Assembly: GCF_019249655.2 (NCBI RefSeq)
Contig: NZ_CP137557.1
Location: 3,133,001 to 3,197,000 of the forward strand
From: Segatella copri
Lineage (GTDB): Bacteria; Bacteroidota; Bacteroidia; Bacteroidales; Bacteroidaceae
Direction of reading: 5' to 3'
Length of the DNA stretch: 64,000 nt
This document shows, piece by piece, positions 42,401 through 50,528 of this stretch. Made by a program: the position numbers and the translations under genes. The notes under the pieces are model-generated. The model did no database searches, was not told the DNA's origin, and worked only from the letters and a program-made list of their open reading frames with translations. Within the stretch, counting starts at the first letter, position 1; every line of letters starts with the position of its first letter.

Positions 42401-43327
42401 TTCGACAAGGTGGTATTGAGTAATAGCGATAAGATTGAAGACATGGAACCTGATTGGGTCAATGAGGATGAATATTTGTGCGCAACTGTAGGCAGCTCAG
42501 TTGTAGGTGACAAACTTCGTGCTGTTGTGACAGGTGGTAGTACTACGTCAAATATGACGTGGGGCGATTTCCACTATTACAGCGTTCAAAGAGGTATGCA
42601 ACAGATAGACGCAAGTATGCACAGCGACATTGCCAACCTATTTTTTGCAAAGTATGGTCGTAGAGATGCCCAAGATCAATGCGGTGCTGGTCAGCACACA
42701 AACATGCGAACAACAGGCGGAACAATGGCATACGGTATGACAGACACCATCGGTTACAAGGCAGCAAAGGCCATCAACGAGAATGTTACAAATTCACTCA
42801 TTGATGACTTGGTGAACCAATATGCTTGGTACAAGGTAAATGGCGAATATGGCTCTATAGATGTCAAACAAGTGAATAATACTTGCTGCCTGGGTTATGA
42901 AGACATATTTGGCAACAAGTACGACATGATGGATAATGTTGACTTGCCAAATGACAGTGGTAATGTTGGCAAGTGGCGTATATGGATGCCAGATGGAAGC
43001 ACAAGAATGGTCAAGGGTACTACTAACAGCGGAAACTGGGTAACAGCCGTATATCATGGCAAATACATGGATGTGGTACCAGTGGGTAATGTGAGCGGTT
43101 CATCAAGTACATATTATAGTGATGTGTATTGGATAAGCACAGCTGCAAGCCGTGTGGTTTATCGTGGGTGCTACAACGCGCATGCGAATGGCGGTGTCGT
43201 AATTGCGTATGCGAATAACGATGCCTCGTATGCGAGTGCGAGTGTCGGCTCGCGTCTGGCCTTCCGCGGTCAAATCGTCTGGGCGCAAAGCGTCAGTGCG
43301 TTTAAGGCGATTAGCGAGGTGGCGTAA
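36488..43327 (+). CDS. Giant tail adhesin, DGR target, with CotH-like and C-type-lectin-like parts
   Basis: 2279 aa. Residues 1-130: Ala-rich coiled coil (AVANAVSAANRATEAAQTVYS) for trimerisation. ~400-730: Ig-like beta repeats. ~740-920: LamG-like shell (VSIVIDCMNGNVGF-type segment, YVNGILCGAKQY). ~980-1360: CotH-kinase-like domain (GLRIQGTSSTTYPRKNYRLYFG, WQFIPYDMDTIFGERNDS). ~1490-1670: leucine-rich, bacterial-Ig-type LRR (LDVSCSATQTTLNALLVNGC). ~1990-2279: lectin/formylglycine-enzyme-like fold ending in the variable repeat (CYNAHANGGVVIAYANNDAS). This is probably the receptor-binding protein. Sequence after the variable repeat is only 22 residues long. Domain borders are estimates by eye. 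Confidence 0.88.
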   Translation: MALTNEEKQELLNAMKAESQGVDELEQVDTLDGIMSLPALRGEEVVSAPIKLLTKPAEDAVANAVSAANRATEAAQTVYSITQVANSAASAANAAASAASDAAEEANNAVAAASEVVAKYENVAKAAFNGATARFSYMVESATIQLQSSIAKGGVIVYVQSQKQFAYYVGGKYYGNWAVEGVPNAELYRGEDVSSIQKNKVYLCGDVLYVWSDEENDLVEISGSGGGNTYNVTEQVPLENGYYTLATAIKAVEEKQRTKGRCITYEVSQGKWETKQFIGTNLSSWESISSWEDFGGAGTVKSITVNGTKQTPDSTGNVNVAIKETEIDESLDANSTNPVQNSAVTAKFNEVEANTIFGGNAELSEDESTVHLTLTNKSGAEVVGLDIPAGKGGGGGDSSTTKIVLGSSVDNLVIKEGGNAQLTYTYDHQYSSGDEKGTSTGQKATIEIEMKRGSITMYHDTIEDVSKGSYTLDLSKYLQVGTTDIYVKASTTDPTTGKKQTKQSYVSVKVVTLTLTSSFNLAEAIAKGGYGTNETISIPYAVSGSGTKVVTLYVDGKQQNAHTITRSGTTNSSFSLSMTAYSVGRHTIQMVAEMEASADLTLKSDSIYIDILKTGSNTPFIGTMMTHSDGSIFTTNHLTPSLEIGQYEQVKFEFVAYDPSTTPADVSVYRNDIKTQNVNVPRTTQIYTNRFLEKGTVPMKFKCGVTEYKFYIDVKESGIDITETTSGLQLKLTASGRSNSESTPSEWSYNGIKTTFKGFDWKSNGWTGDALKLTNGANIEIGYAPFKSDATTNGATYEMELMCSNVTDRNGVVIDCMNGNVGFKLTTQEAIMRTGAGSEVNTLFASGLNLKIAFVVQEKLGNRLMELYVNGILCGAKQYANTDSLLQSSPVNIKVGSDSADVELRNIRVYNRALGDDEELANYMVDRPTTDEMVVLFENNQVMNDEGTDVDMDKLRAKGKSVMRIVGDVNLVNQTNNKKFEVPVDIYFYSAYGKEYDFIIYQCGLRIQGTSSTTYPRKNYRLYFGRSSKYGTKLYVNGAEVPDCMYSFKPGARPINIFCLKADFSDSSSTHNTGAVRIVNDIWKRCGWLTPPQKAYTGNYDVRIGVDGFPIDLFYDNDNTGENIYLGKYNFNNEKSGSAAIYGFEGIEGFNDEATLGGQRNKCICLEFLNNSEALCLFGTADMGTFANALEFRFKADDTWATANEDDKAAVKRLWSWILSCKGNPTKFYAEYQDYFDNDSPFAWYIITDYFMAVDNRAKNMMLVTWDGIHWQFIPYDMDTIFGERNDSVLKYDYTITWETMDESIGSYAFAGHDSVLWELVRGCPDKLREVADKIRSNMSLEYVLNVFNVEQMGNWCERIYNKDGIYKYITPLTEGVTTADGTNYYDYLYALQGSRYAHRTFTIQNRFALLDSKYVCGTYRKDSFAAYFGYKFGSDNRKIKITSSERYYFGYGYTSGTPHQSAILAENTGSTVQLTLDTDLIVNDPQYVYGASRILGLDLTDVSHAILQTLNLNNCSALRTLDVSCSATQTTLNALLVNGCRNLRSLNMTGLKSSSFTGIDLSANTKLETFRAGKSALTGVSFAQGSPLKTVVLPSTLQTLELRYLGKLTNSSLTLEGTSNVTRLVVDNCPLINWQTLYNRCSNVKYLRVTGIDMEGDGTLLKNMLSMGGVDENGGNVDSCRLVGTYRLTTYIADEEYRKWQEHFPELNIIQPEYTMIEFDDSVADDANVSNLDNKTGYKYGNDYVPSGHITALLKKRHRVLAKVTKKPTTRSVKIAGIDTTANNLDGVVTIYPLHDENSNYYADAEAVVNCTAAKLNGSEGDIMMYEPHRWIKGVNDYLNNKHYSCYSSNLAMPSVPKAKVILLGEIQSSNNYRKGYKVMSGKDTLQNSYTADSSYAVCRVPVSGYKRVRFPSVPGTNLVGSIFTNDSGKVVKTIVVPTLSNKFEAGMYLISDIPSGATYLNFTILLTAEFDKVVLSNSDKIEDMEPDWVNEDEYLCATVGSSVVGDKLRAVVTGGSTTSNMTWGDFHYYSVQRGMQQIDASMHSDIANLFFAKYGRRDAQDQCGAGQHTNMRTTGGTMAYGMTDTIGYKAAKAINENVTNSLIDDLVNQYAWYKVNGEYGSIDVKQVNNTCCLGYEDIFGNKYDMMDNVDLPNDSGNVGKWRIWMPDGSTRMVKGTTNSGNWVTAVYHGKYMDVVPVGNVSGSSSTYYSDVYWISTAASRVVYRGCYNAHANGGVVIAYANNDASYASASVGSRLAFRGQIVWAQSVSAFKAISEVA
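43147..43259 (+). repeat. DGR variable repeat (VR), 113 bp
   Basis: Gap-free partner of the template repeat at 15896-16008. Differences: eight positions where TR has A (three to G, four to T, one to C) and one synonymous TR G to VR A at 43201. They change Tyr to Cys and seven Asn codons to Tyr (3), Ser (2), His and Ile. The 3' 16 nt are identical. In frame with the adhesin, 68 bp before its stop codon ends. Confidence 0.96.
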
Positions 43328-43367
43328 GCGAAAGCGTCAAAGCGTGGAGCGAAGCGACAAAACGAAA

Positions 43368-43400
43368 GAAGGCAGTTAGGATGGTGTTCTAACTGCCTTC
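43368..43400 (+). terminator. Perfect hairpin after the adhesin gene
   Basis: GAAGGCAGTTAG / CTAACTGCCTTC (12-bp perfect stem, 9-nt loop) 41 bp downstream of the adhesin stop. Little T-run follows, so it may work with the next hairpin as a double terminator. A hairpin close to the VR is also a known requirement in the Bordetella DGR. Confidence 0.7.
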
Positions 43401-43414
43401 AAATGTATAAAATT

Positions 43415-43438
43415 CCGGCGAAGCCGGTCGATTTTTTT
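43415..43438 (+). terminator. Rho-independent terminator of the late operon
   Basis: CCGGC-GAA-GCCGG followed by TCGATTTTTTT. Ends the rightward late transcript before the phage right end. Confidence 0.8.
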
Positions 43439-43473
43439 GAGATTTTTGGGGTATGGGGATAACTTTGAAAAGT

Positions 43474-43541
43474 TGCGTTTCGTTTTTGAAAATGATGCGC
43501 TTCGTTTGAAAATGCGCGAACATTTCGTTTTGCGGATTATA
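43474..43541. repeat. Right-end transposase-binding sites (R1-R3)
   Basis: Three inverted copies of the AACGAA core: TGCGTTTCGTTTTTGAAAATG-like near 43474, TGCGCTTCGTTTGAAAATG near 43496, and CATTTCGTTTTGCGG at 43521-43535, about 22 bp (two helical turns) apart. They face the sites at the left end. The phage ends at 43541. Confidence 0.75.
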
Positions 43542-43545
43542 TATC
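43542..43545. repeat. Target-site duplication, right copy (TATC)
   Basis: Matches 4555-4558. After it the porin signal-peptide frame resumes exactly (ATC CTG GCG CTC ATG). Confidence 0.7.
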
Positions 43546-44700
43546 ATCCTGGCGCTCATGGCTTTGACCACGGTCTCAGCCAGTGCACAAAAAAAGCAGA
43601 CCATCGAATTGCCTTCGTGGTTGAGCAACGTAAAACTGTCGGGGTATGGAATGACCCAATATCAGTACAGCGGACAGAAGAACGCTGAATCCAACTCGTT
43701 CAACATCCGAATGGGCCGTATCGCCTTGGAGGGTCGCATTGCAGACGACTTCTACTGGAAGACTCAGATTCAGTTTAACGGCAACACCTCCAACCTGGGT
43801 TCAAGCCCAAGAATGGTGGATCTGTTTGCCGAATGGCAGAAGTACGAGTACTTCAAGGTAAAGGTGGGTCAGTTTAAGAACCCATTCACCTTTGAGAATC
43901 CGATGCACCCTATCGACCAGGGCTTCATGGGTTATTCCCAGAACGTGAGCAAGTTGGCTGGTTTCAGCGACCGTGCCGGCGAGCACGCATCCAATGGTCG
44001 TGACATCGGTTTGCAGCTTCAGGGTGATTTTCTCAAGAATGCCAGCGGCAGAAACCTGCTGCACTATCAGATTGGTGTATTCAACGGACAGGGAACCAAT
44101 ACCAAGGACGTTGACCAGCAGAAGAATGTGATTGGTGGCGTATGGGTAATGCCAGTAAGCGGCATGCGTATCGGTGCCTTCGGATGGACCGGTTCTTATG
44201 CCAGAAAGGGAACTTGGACCGACGAGCATGATGCAAGCTATACAGCCGACATCCAGACTCGCTCAGGTGTCCGCAAGCTCAATCAGAATCGCTACGCCTT
44301 CTCTTTCGAATACAAGAAAGATGGCTGGACCGTACGTTCTGAGTATATCCACTCTACCGGCAAGGCTTTTGCCAAGAGCATCACCAACTTCAACGATGCC
44401 AACGCCAAGGACTGCAATCTGAATGCAAAAATCGGTGACAAGGCACAGGGTGTATATGGCCTGGTCATTGCCCCATTGGCACAGCTGCCGAAGAACAGCC
44501 GAATCGACATCAAGGCACGTTACGACATGTATCAGCCTAACGGCAAGAATAACATGCAGAAGACCCAGTATGAGGCAGGCTTGAACTTCCACATCGGCAA
44601 GCGAATCACCATCCTCACCGAGTATGCGCTGGTCAACGACAAGACGCTGGCCAAGCACAATTACTCCATGGCTGATGCTGAGTTCTGCTTCCGCTTCTAA
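43546..44700 (+). pseudogene. Phage-interrupted porin (phosphate-selective porin O/P-like), main part
   Basis: 385 codons; with the five codons at 4544-4558 the intact gene would encode 389 aa. It is a 16-stranded-type outer-membrane porin: LSGYGMTQYQYSGQK, FNIRMGRIALEGRIADDFYWKTQIQFNG, YFKVKVGQFKNPFTFENPMHPID, and C-terminal ...YSMADAEFCFRF with the aromatic last residue. The first Met now available (43558) leaves only MALTTVSASAQ, too short for export, so the gene is probably off. The frame itself is undamaged, as expected for a recent insertion. Confidence 0.9.
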
Positions 44701-44734
44701 CAGATACAGCAAGAGGGTGTGTCATAAGCCACAT

Positions 44735-44937
44735 CCCATACGCCCTGAAAGGGCAGAAGCTCTTAGCCCAGGGTAACACCCTGGGTATTATGGACATATA
44801 CAATACCGCCCTGTAAGGGCAAAAGCTTTCTTATATTTTTAAAGCTTTTGCCCTTACAGGGCGGCATTGTTGATTGCGGCTTTTAACCCAGGGTGTTGCC
44901 CTGGGCTGGGAGCTTCTGCCCTTTCAGGGCGTATGGG
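44735..44937. repeat. 203-bp palindromic element (MITE- or REP-like)
   Basis: Starts CCCATACGCCCTGAAAGGGC and ends with its reverse complement. Inner arms also pair: AGCCCAGGGT...ACCCAGGGT-type repeats and GCCCTGTAAGGGCAAAAGCTTT against AAAGCTTTTGCCCTTACAGG. It contains no gene and would fold as one long hairpin. It lies between the convergent porin and DUF3078 genes. Confidence 0.8.
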
Positions 44938-44971
44938 GCAAACCGTCACAGGGCGTGCGGGGCGAATTTTT

Positions 44972-46276
44972 CTAGAAAGAGTAAGAGAATCCGATAGACA
45001 TGAATTCCTTAAACTGCCAATAACTGTCGCCATCCTTACGCTTCGCACCATCGTCGAAACGAGGATAGAGGAAGATATTCGATGAAATATAGCGGTTGAA
45101 CTGGAAGGTGAGCGTGTTCTCCCACTCTATCTCAGCGCGCTTATAAGTAGTATATCCCCAAAGACGGGTCTTCCACTTCAAATTATCCATCACCTGCCAG
45201 GTCAAATCGAAGGTACACTCCGAACCGTAATCGGTCATCCCGTGCTCACCTTCCTTCAAACCATATCTTGTAGCAAGCCGCTCACGGCCCACATACTTCC
45301 AGTTGAGCGCCAGAGGAGCCAGATGGGCACTACCCTTCAACCTGTGGTTGAGCCAATCCACCGAATAATCCATACCGACAGAGAGGTTCAGATTGAATGG
45401 CGAGAAGAAATCGGAATAAACAAACTTATCATTGCTCTTGTAGCCATGGGCAAACTGCGTCTGCGCCACCATCTGAATGGTATAATACCATTTGCGGGAA
45501 GCCTGGAGTCCCAACTTGCTGGTGTATCGGATCAAGTCGTCGGAAGTCTTCAGGCTGTGCACGGAATCTCCTTTGGAAGTCTGATAGCCCAATCTCATCT
45601 CCAGCTTGTTCTCCCACTTCACCTTCTGCTTGTTGTTATAGTTGGCCTGCATGGTGAGTCGTCCCAGCAGCGAATAGTTGCTCTCGCCACCCTTGTACCA
45701 GTTGTCCGACACGTAGTTCTGGAGGAACTGCAGATAGTAATCGCCTGCGAAAGTCCAGAAGTTAGGTCGGAAGATGACGATGTCCATCGGTGCCGCATCC
45801 GGTTCAATCGCCTTCGGTGCCACATCCTCAATGATGTCGCGCTTCTGCTTCTTGTTTCTGTTGTCAGCCACGATAGGTGCGCCCACCTCTTCCAGATGGC
45901 GCTGGGTCACCTTCACCAGATCTGGGCGTCGCAGATAGATATCCAGCAAGGCAGCATCCAGTTCCACATCCAGCGAATCACCCACTCCAGCCTGAGGCTT
46001 CAATCGCAGGAATCGATTGGCAGGCGAGCGATAGAACGTGAGGGGAGTAAAGAGCTTGGCAAACCTGGAATCATCAGAATCCATCCTGACGGGCTGGATG
46101 GAATCGATACGGGCACGCAGAGCCGACAGAGAATCAGCATAACTCTCTGCCAGGGTTGGCTCCATCACTTTCACAGTATCTTTTTTCACCACTGTGCGCT
46201 TGTGCAGGCGTTGTGCTTCTACCGAAACAGCCCCTGCAATAATCGTCAAAACGAGTAGTCCTAATCTTATTTTCAT
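44972..46276 (-). CDS. DUF3078 outer-membrane-type protein
   Basis: 434 aa. Signal peptide MKIRLGLLVLTIIAGAVSVEAQ. The C-terminal two thirds alternate strands of an outer-membrane barrel (FWTFAGDYYLQFLQNYVSDNWYKGGESNYSLLGRL..., KWENKLEMRLGYQTSKGD, ...FKEFMSIGFSYSF with terminal Phe). DUF3078 proteins are Bacteroidetes-specific and often lie next to pyrG, as here, divergently transcribed. Function unknown. Confidence 0.88.
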   Translation of the reverse strand: MKIRLGLLVLTIIAGAVSVEAQRLHKRTVVKKDTVKVMEPTLAESYADSLSALRARIDSIQPVRMDSDDSRFAKLFTPLTFYRSPANRFLRLKPQAGVGDSLDVELDAALLDIYLRRPDLVKVTQRHLEEVGAPIVADNRNKKQKRDIIEDVAPKAIEPDAAPMDIVIFRPNFWTFAGDYYLQFLQNYVSDNWYKGGESNYSLLGRLTMQANYNNKQKVKWENKLEMRLGYQTSKGDSVHSLKTSDDLIRYTSKLGLQASRKWYYTIQMVAQTQFAHGYKSNDKFVYSDFFSPFNLNLSVGMDYSVDWLNHRLKGSAHLAPLALNWKYVGRERLATRYGLKEGEHGMTDYGSECTFDLTWQVMDNLKWKTRLWGYTTYKRAEIEWENTLTFQFNRYISSNIFLYPRFDDGAKRKDGDSYWQFKEFMSIGFSYSF

Positions 46277-46346
46277 ACCTTATTTTATCTATTCGGGCAC
46301 AAAGGTAATAAATAATTCATAAATCCAAGGGCTTTATCCCAAATAA

Positions 46347-46378
46347 TTTTGGTATTTCGCAAAAATATCGTAACTTTG
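46347..46378 (+). promoter_or_regulatory. pyrG promoter
   Basis: TTTTGG (46347-46352), 18-19 nt, TAACTTTG (46371-46378), then CACCC. One of the clearest Bacteroidetes promoters in the window; about 35 nt before the GTG start. Confidence 0.7.
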
Positions 46379-46401
46379 CACCCAAAATTATTCTAATTTA
46401 A

Positions 46402-48018
<1,617 letters not shown>

Positions 48019-48139
48019 CAGGAAAAGAGCTAAGATTCTGCTGCATTCATCATGAAAAAGCGGATGGCTGTCTCTTCAGACAGCAGAAAGGCATAGAGTT
48101 TGCTGTCTCTTCAGAGAAAATAAAACAATAAAAATAAGA

Positions 48140-50077
48140 ATGAATAAAAACAACATTTTCGGTTTCCTCCTGATTGCCGTAGTGCTGATAGGTTTCAGCT
48201 GGTACAACCAGCCATCAGCCGAAGAACAGAGAACGGCATTCGTTCAGGACTCCATCGCCAAGGCTAAGCATGCCGAGATGGAAAAAGCAAGCAAGGCTGC
48301 CGCTGATAAGCGCCAGGCTGATGCAAAAGCAAAAATCGAGGCAGATTCTACCGCCCTCTTCTACTCGGCTTTGAAGGGACAGGCTAAGACTGTAACGCTC
48401 GAAAACGAGAAAGTGGCGCTTACTCTCAACACCAAGGGTGGCACTGTAGAGAAAGCTGTAATCAAGGGGTATGTGGGTCACAACCTCCAGGTGAAAGATG
48501 GTTCTGCCGACCAGAAGGACGTTACGCTCTTCGACGGCAAAGACCAGTGCCTCAAGTTCATGCTCGAGGCAAAGGAAGCAAACATCATCACCAGCGACCT
48601 CTACTTCACTCCATCCAACGTTACCAAGAACTCTGTAACCATGACTGCTGTGGCTGCCCCTGGCAAGACCCTCAGCATGACTTACACCCTGGGCAAGGGC
48701 TACATGCTCCACATGAGCCTGCAGGCTGAGGGAATGTCTGGTCTGTTCTCGCCAAACTGCAACAAGATGAGCATCGACTGGAGCGACAAGGCGCGCCAAC
48801 AGGAGCGTGGATTCATGTTCGAGAACCGCTACACCACCCTCACCTATCATGAGGCAGAGGGCGGCACCGACCATCTGAACGAGGGCAGCGAGAAAATCGA
48901 CGAGAAGATTGAAGAGACTATCGACTGGGTATCTTTCAAGAACCAGTTCTTCTCTGCCATCATGGTGGCTAAGGACAACTTCGACAAGGATGCCTTCATG
49001 ACTTCTATTCCTCAGGAAAAGGGTACTGGCTACCTGAAGCAGTTCCAGGCTAAGATGAAGACTTCCTTCGACCCAACCGGCAAGAAGGCGTCTGAGTTTG
49101 AGTTCTACTTCGGTCCTAACGACTTCCAGATTCTGAAGAACACAGAGAAGGAGAGCACCTTCGGCAAGGATCTGGAGTTCCAGAAGCTCGTTTATCTGGG
49201 ATGGCCTATCATCCGCTGGATCAACCGTTTCTTCACACTCTACGTGTTCGACTGGCTGAGCAATGTATTCCCAATGGGTATCGTATTGATTCTCATCACT
49301 TTGCTCCTGAAGCTCATCACCTACCCTATGGTGAAGAAGAGCTACATGAGTTCTGCCAAGATGCGTGTGTTGAAGCCAAAGCTCGAGGCAGCTACCGCTC
49401 AGTTCAACAAGCCAGAGGATCAGATGCAGAAGCAGCAGGCGATGATGGCAGAGTATGCTAAGTATGGTGTAAGCCCACTGTCAGGCTGTTTGCCAATGCT
49501 GATTCAGATGCCGGTTTGGGTTGCGATGTTCAACTTCGTTCCTAACGCCATCCAGCTTCGTGGTGAGAAGTTCTTGTGGATGAACGACTTGAGCACCTTC
49601 GACCCAATCTTCGAGTGGCACACCAACATCTGGTTGATTGGCGACCACTTGAGTTTGACCTGTATTCTCTTCTGCGTAGCCAACCTGTTGTACTCATGGA
49701 TGACGATGCGCCAGCAGCGTGATCAGATGGTAGGTCAGCAGGCAGAGCAGATGAAGATGATGCAGTGGATGATGTATCTCATGCCATTGATGTTCTTCTT
49801 CATGTTCAACGACTACTCAGCAGGTTTGAACTTCTACTATTTCATCTCCTTGTTCTTCAGTGCCGCAATCATGTGGACCTTGCGCAAGACCACCAACGAC
49901 GAGAAGCTCCTCGCCATTCTGGAGAAGCGCTATCAGGAGAACAAAAACAATCCTAAGAAGGCAAGCGGCTTGATGGCCAGAATGCAGGCCCTCCAGGAGT
50001 TGCAGCGCAAGCAGCAGGAAGAGATGATGCGTAAGCAGGCTGAACTGAACGAGAAAAAGAATAATCTCGGAAAATAA
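48140..50077 (+). CDS. yidC: Membrane protein insertase YidC
   Basis: 645 aa. Inserts and folds inner-membrane proteins with or without SecYEG. N-terminal anchor NIFGFLLIAVVLIGFSWYN, a large periplasmic beta domain (~50-350), then the conserved core: WPIIRWINRFFTLYVFDWL, MGIVLILITLLLKLITYPMVKKSYMSSAKMR, GCLPMLIQMPVWVAMFNF, and terminal helices. The Lys/Gln-rich C-terminal tail could contact the ribosome. Standard length; ends just before a terminator. Confidence 0.97.
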   Translation: MNKNNIFGFLLIAVVLIGFSWYNQPSAEEQRTAFVQDSIAKAKHAEMEKASKAAADKRQADAKAKIEADSTALFYSALKGQAKTVTLENEKVALTLNTKGGTVEKAVIKGYVGHNLQVKDGSADQKDVTLFDGKDQCLKFMLEAKEANIITSDLYFTPSNVTKNSVTMTAVAAPGKTLSMTYTLGKGYMLHMSLQAEGMSGLFSPNCNKMSIDWSDKARQQERGFMFENRYTTLTYHEAEGGTDHLNEGSEKIDEKIEETIDWVSFKNQFFSAIMVAKDNFDKDAFMTSIPQEKGTGYLKQFQAKMKTSFDPTGKKASEFEFYFGPNDFQILKNTEKESTFGKDLEFQKLVYLGWPIIRWINRFFTLYVFDWLSNVFPMGIVLILITLLLKLITYPMVKKSYMSSAKMRVLKPKLEAATAQFNKPEDQMQKQQAMMAEYAKYGVSPLSGCLPMLIQMPVWVAMFNFVPNAIQLRGEKFLWMNDLSTFDPIFEWHTNIWLIGDHLSLTCILFCVANLLYSWMTMRQQRDQMVGQQAEQMKMMQWMMYLMPLMFFFMFNDYSAGLNFYYFISLFFSAAIMWTLRKTTNDEKLLAILEKRYQENKNNPKKASGLMARMQALQELQRKQQEEMMRKQAELNEKKNNLGK

Positions 50078-50096
50078 AGTTTTCTAGATAAAAATG

Positions 50097-50154
50097 AAAG
50101 CGTAATGGATTACCCAGAAAAGGTGTTCATTACGCTTTTTTTATATGATTACAT
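50097..50154 (+). terminator. yidC terminator
   Basis: AAAGCGTAATG (50097-50107) pairs with CATTACGCTTT (50138-50148), followed by T-run. Confidence 0.75.
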
Positions 50155-50192
50155 AATTAAAGCCAAAAAAAGATTGTTAAAAAGCCCCAAAA

Positions 50193-50225
50193 GCTTGGCA
50201 GTGTAACTATTTTTAGTTACATTTG
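50193..50225 (+). promoter_or_regulatory. hicAB promoter with palindromic operator
   Basis: GCTTGG (50193-50198), 19 nt, TACATTTG (50218-50225). GTAACTA-TTTT-TAGTTAC (50203-50220) is a perfect 7-bp palindrome covering the spacer and -7 element, as expected for HicB-type autorepression. Confidence 0.65.
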
Positions 50226-50252
50226 CAGTCGAATACATAAAGAATGTGACAA

Positions 50253-50516
50253 ATGAACAAGAAAGATAAACTTTTGAAACGCTTCTATAGTCTGCCGAAA
50301 GATTTTACTTTCGACGAGATGGTTAGTGTATTTTCCTGCTATGGGTTTCATCAGGAAAACAAAGGAACAACTTCTGGTTCAAGAGTCATATTTGTCAATG
50401 ACATAGATGGCAATAGCTACATCATGCACAAGCCTCATCCTTCAAATATTATCAAAGGATATGTTATGAGACAAGTATTCACATTTCTAAAAGCTAATGG
50501 ATATATTAATAAATAG
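50253..50516 (+). CDS. hicA: HicA-type toxin (mRNA interferase)
   Basis: 87 aa. dsRBD-like HicA fold: DFTFDEMVSVFSCYGFHQENKGTTSGSRVIFVN and IMHKPHPSNIIKGYVMRQVFTFLKANGYI, with the active-site His in HKPHP. Cleaves mRNA when free of antitoxin. The antitoxin gene starts 12 bp downstream, giving toxin-first order, common for HicAB. Confidence 0.88.
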   Translation: MNKKDKLLKRFYSLPKDFTFDEMVSVFSCYGFHQENKGTTSGSRVIFVNDIDGNSYIMHKPHPSNIIKGYVMRQVFTFLKANGYINK

Positions 50517-50528
50517 GAGGAACATAAT

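Larger units (their letters stand above)
4559..43541. mobile_element. Mu-like transposable prophage, complete, 38,983 bp, carrying a DGR
   Basis: The ends are set by the restored porin reading frame, a flanking TATC duplication, and matching termini: left TAAAGGGCACAGAACGAAGC and right (read inward) TATAATCCGCAAAACGAAAT share AACGAA at the same offset. Contents from left: repressor, MuA/MuB transposition genes, Mu-type head genes (gp28, gp29, gp36, F and G-like), protease, capsid, lysis, tail and fibre genes, plus a diversity-generating retroelement. All genes expected for a functional phage appear intact. No sheath gene is seen, which suggests a long non-contractile tail. Confidence 0.93.

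Noticed and set aside
43437..43688. Open frame starting inside the phage right end and overlapping the porin
   Set aside because: Wrong frame for the porin; formed by transposase sites and host sequence joined at the insertion.
45242..46258. 338-aa plus-strand frame opposite the DUF3078 gene
   Set aside because: Antisense shadow; the minus strand has a signal peptide and barrel pattern.
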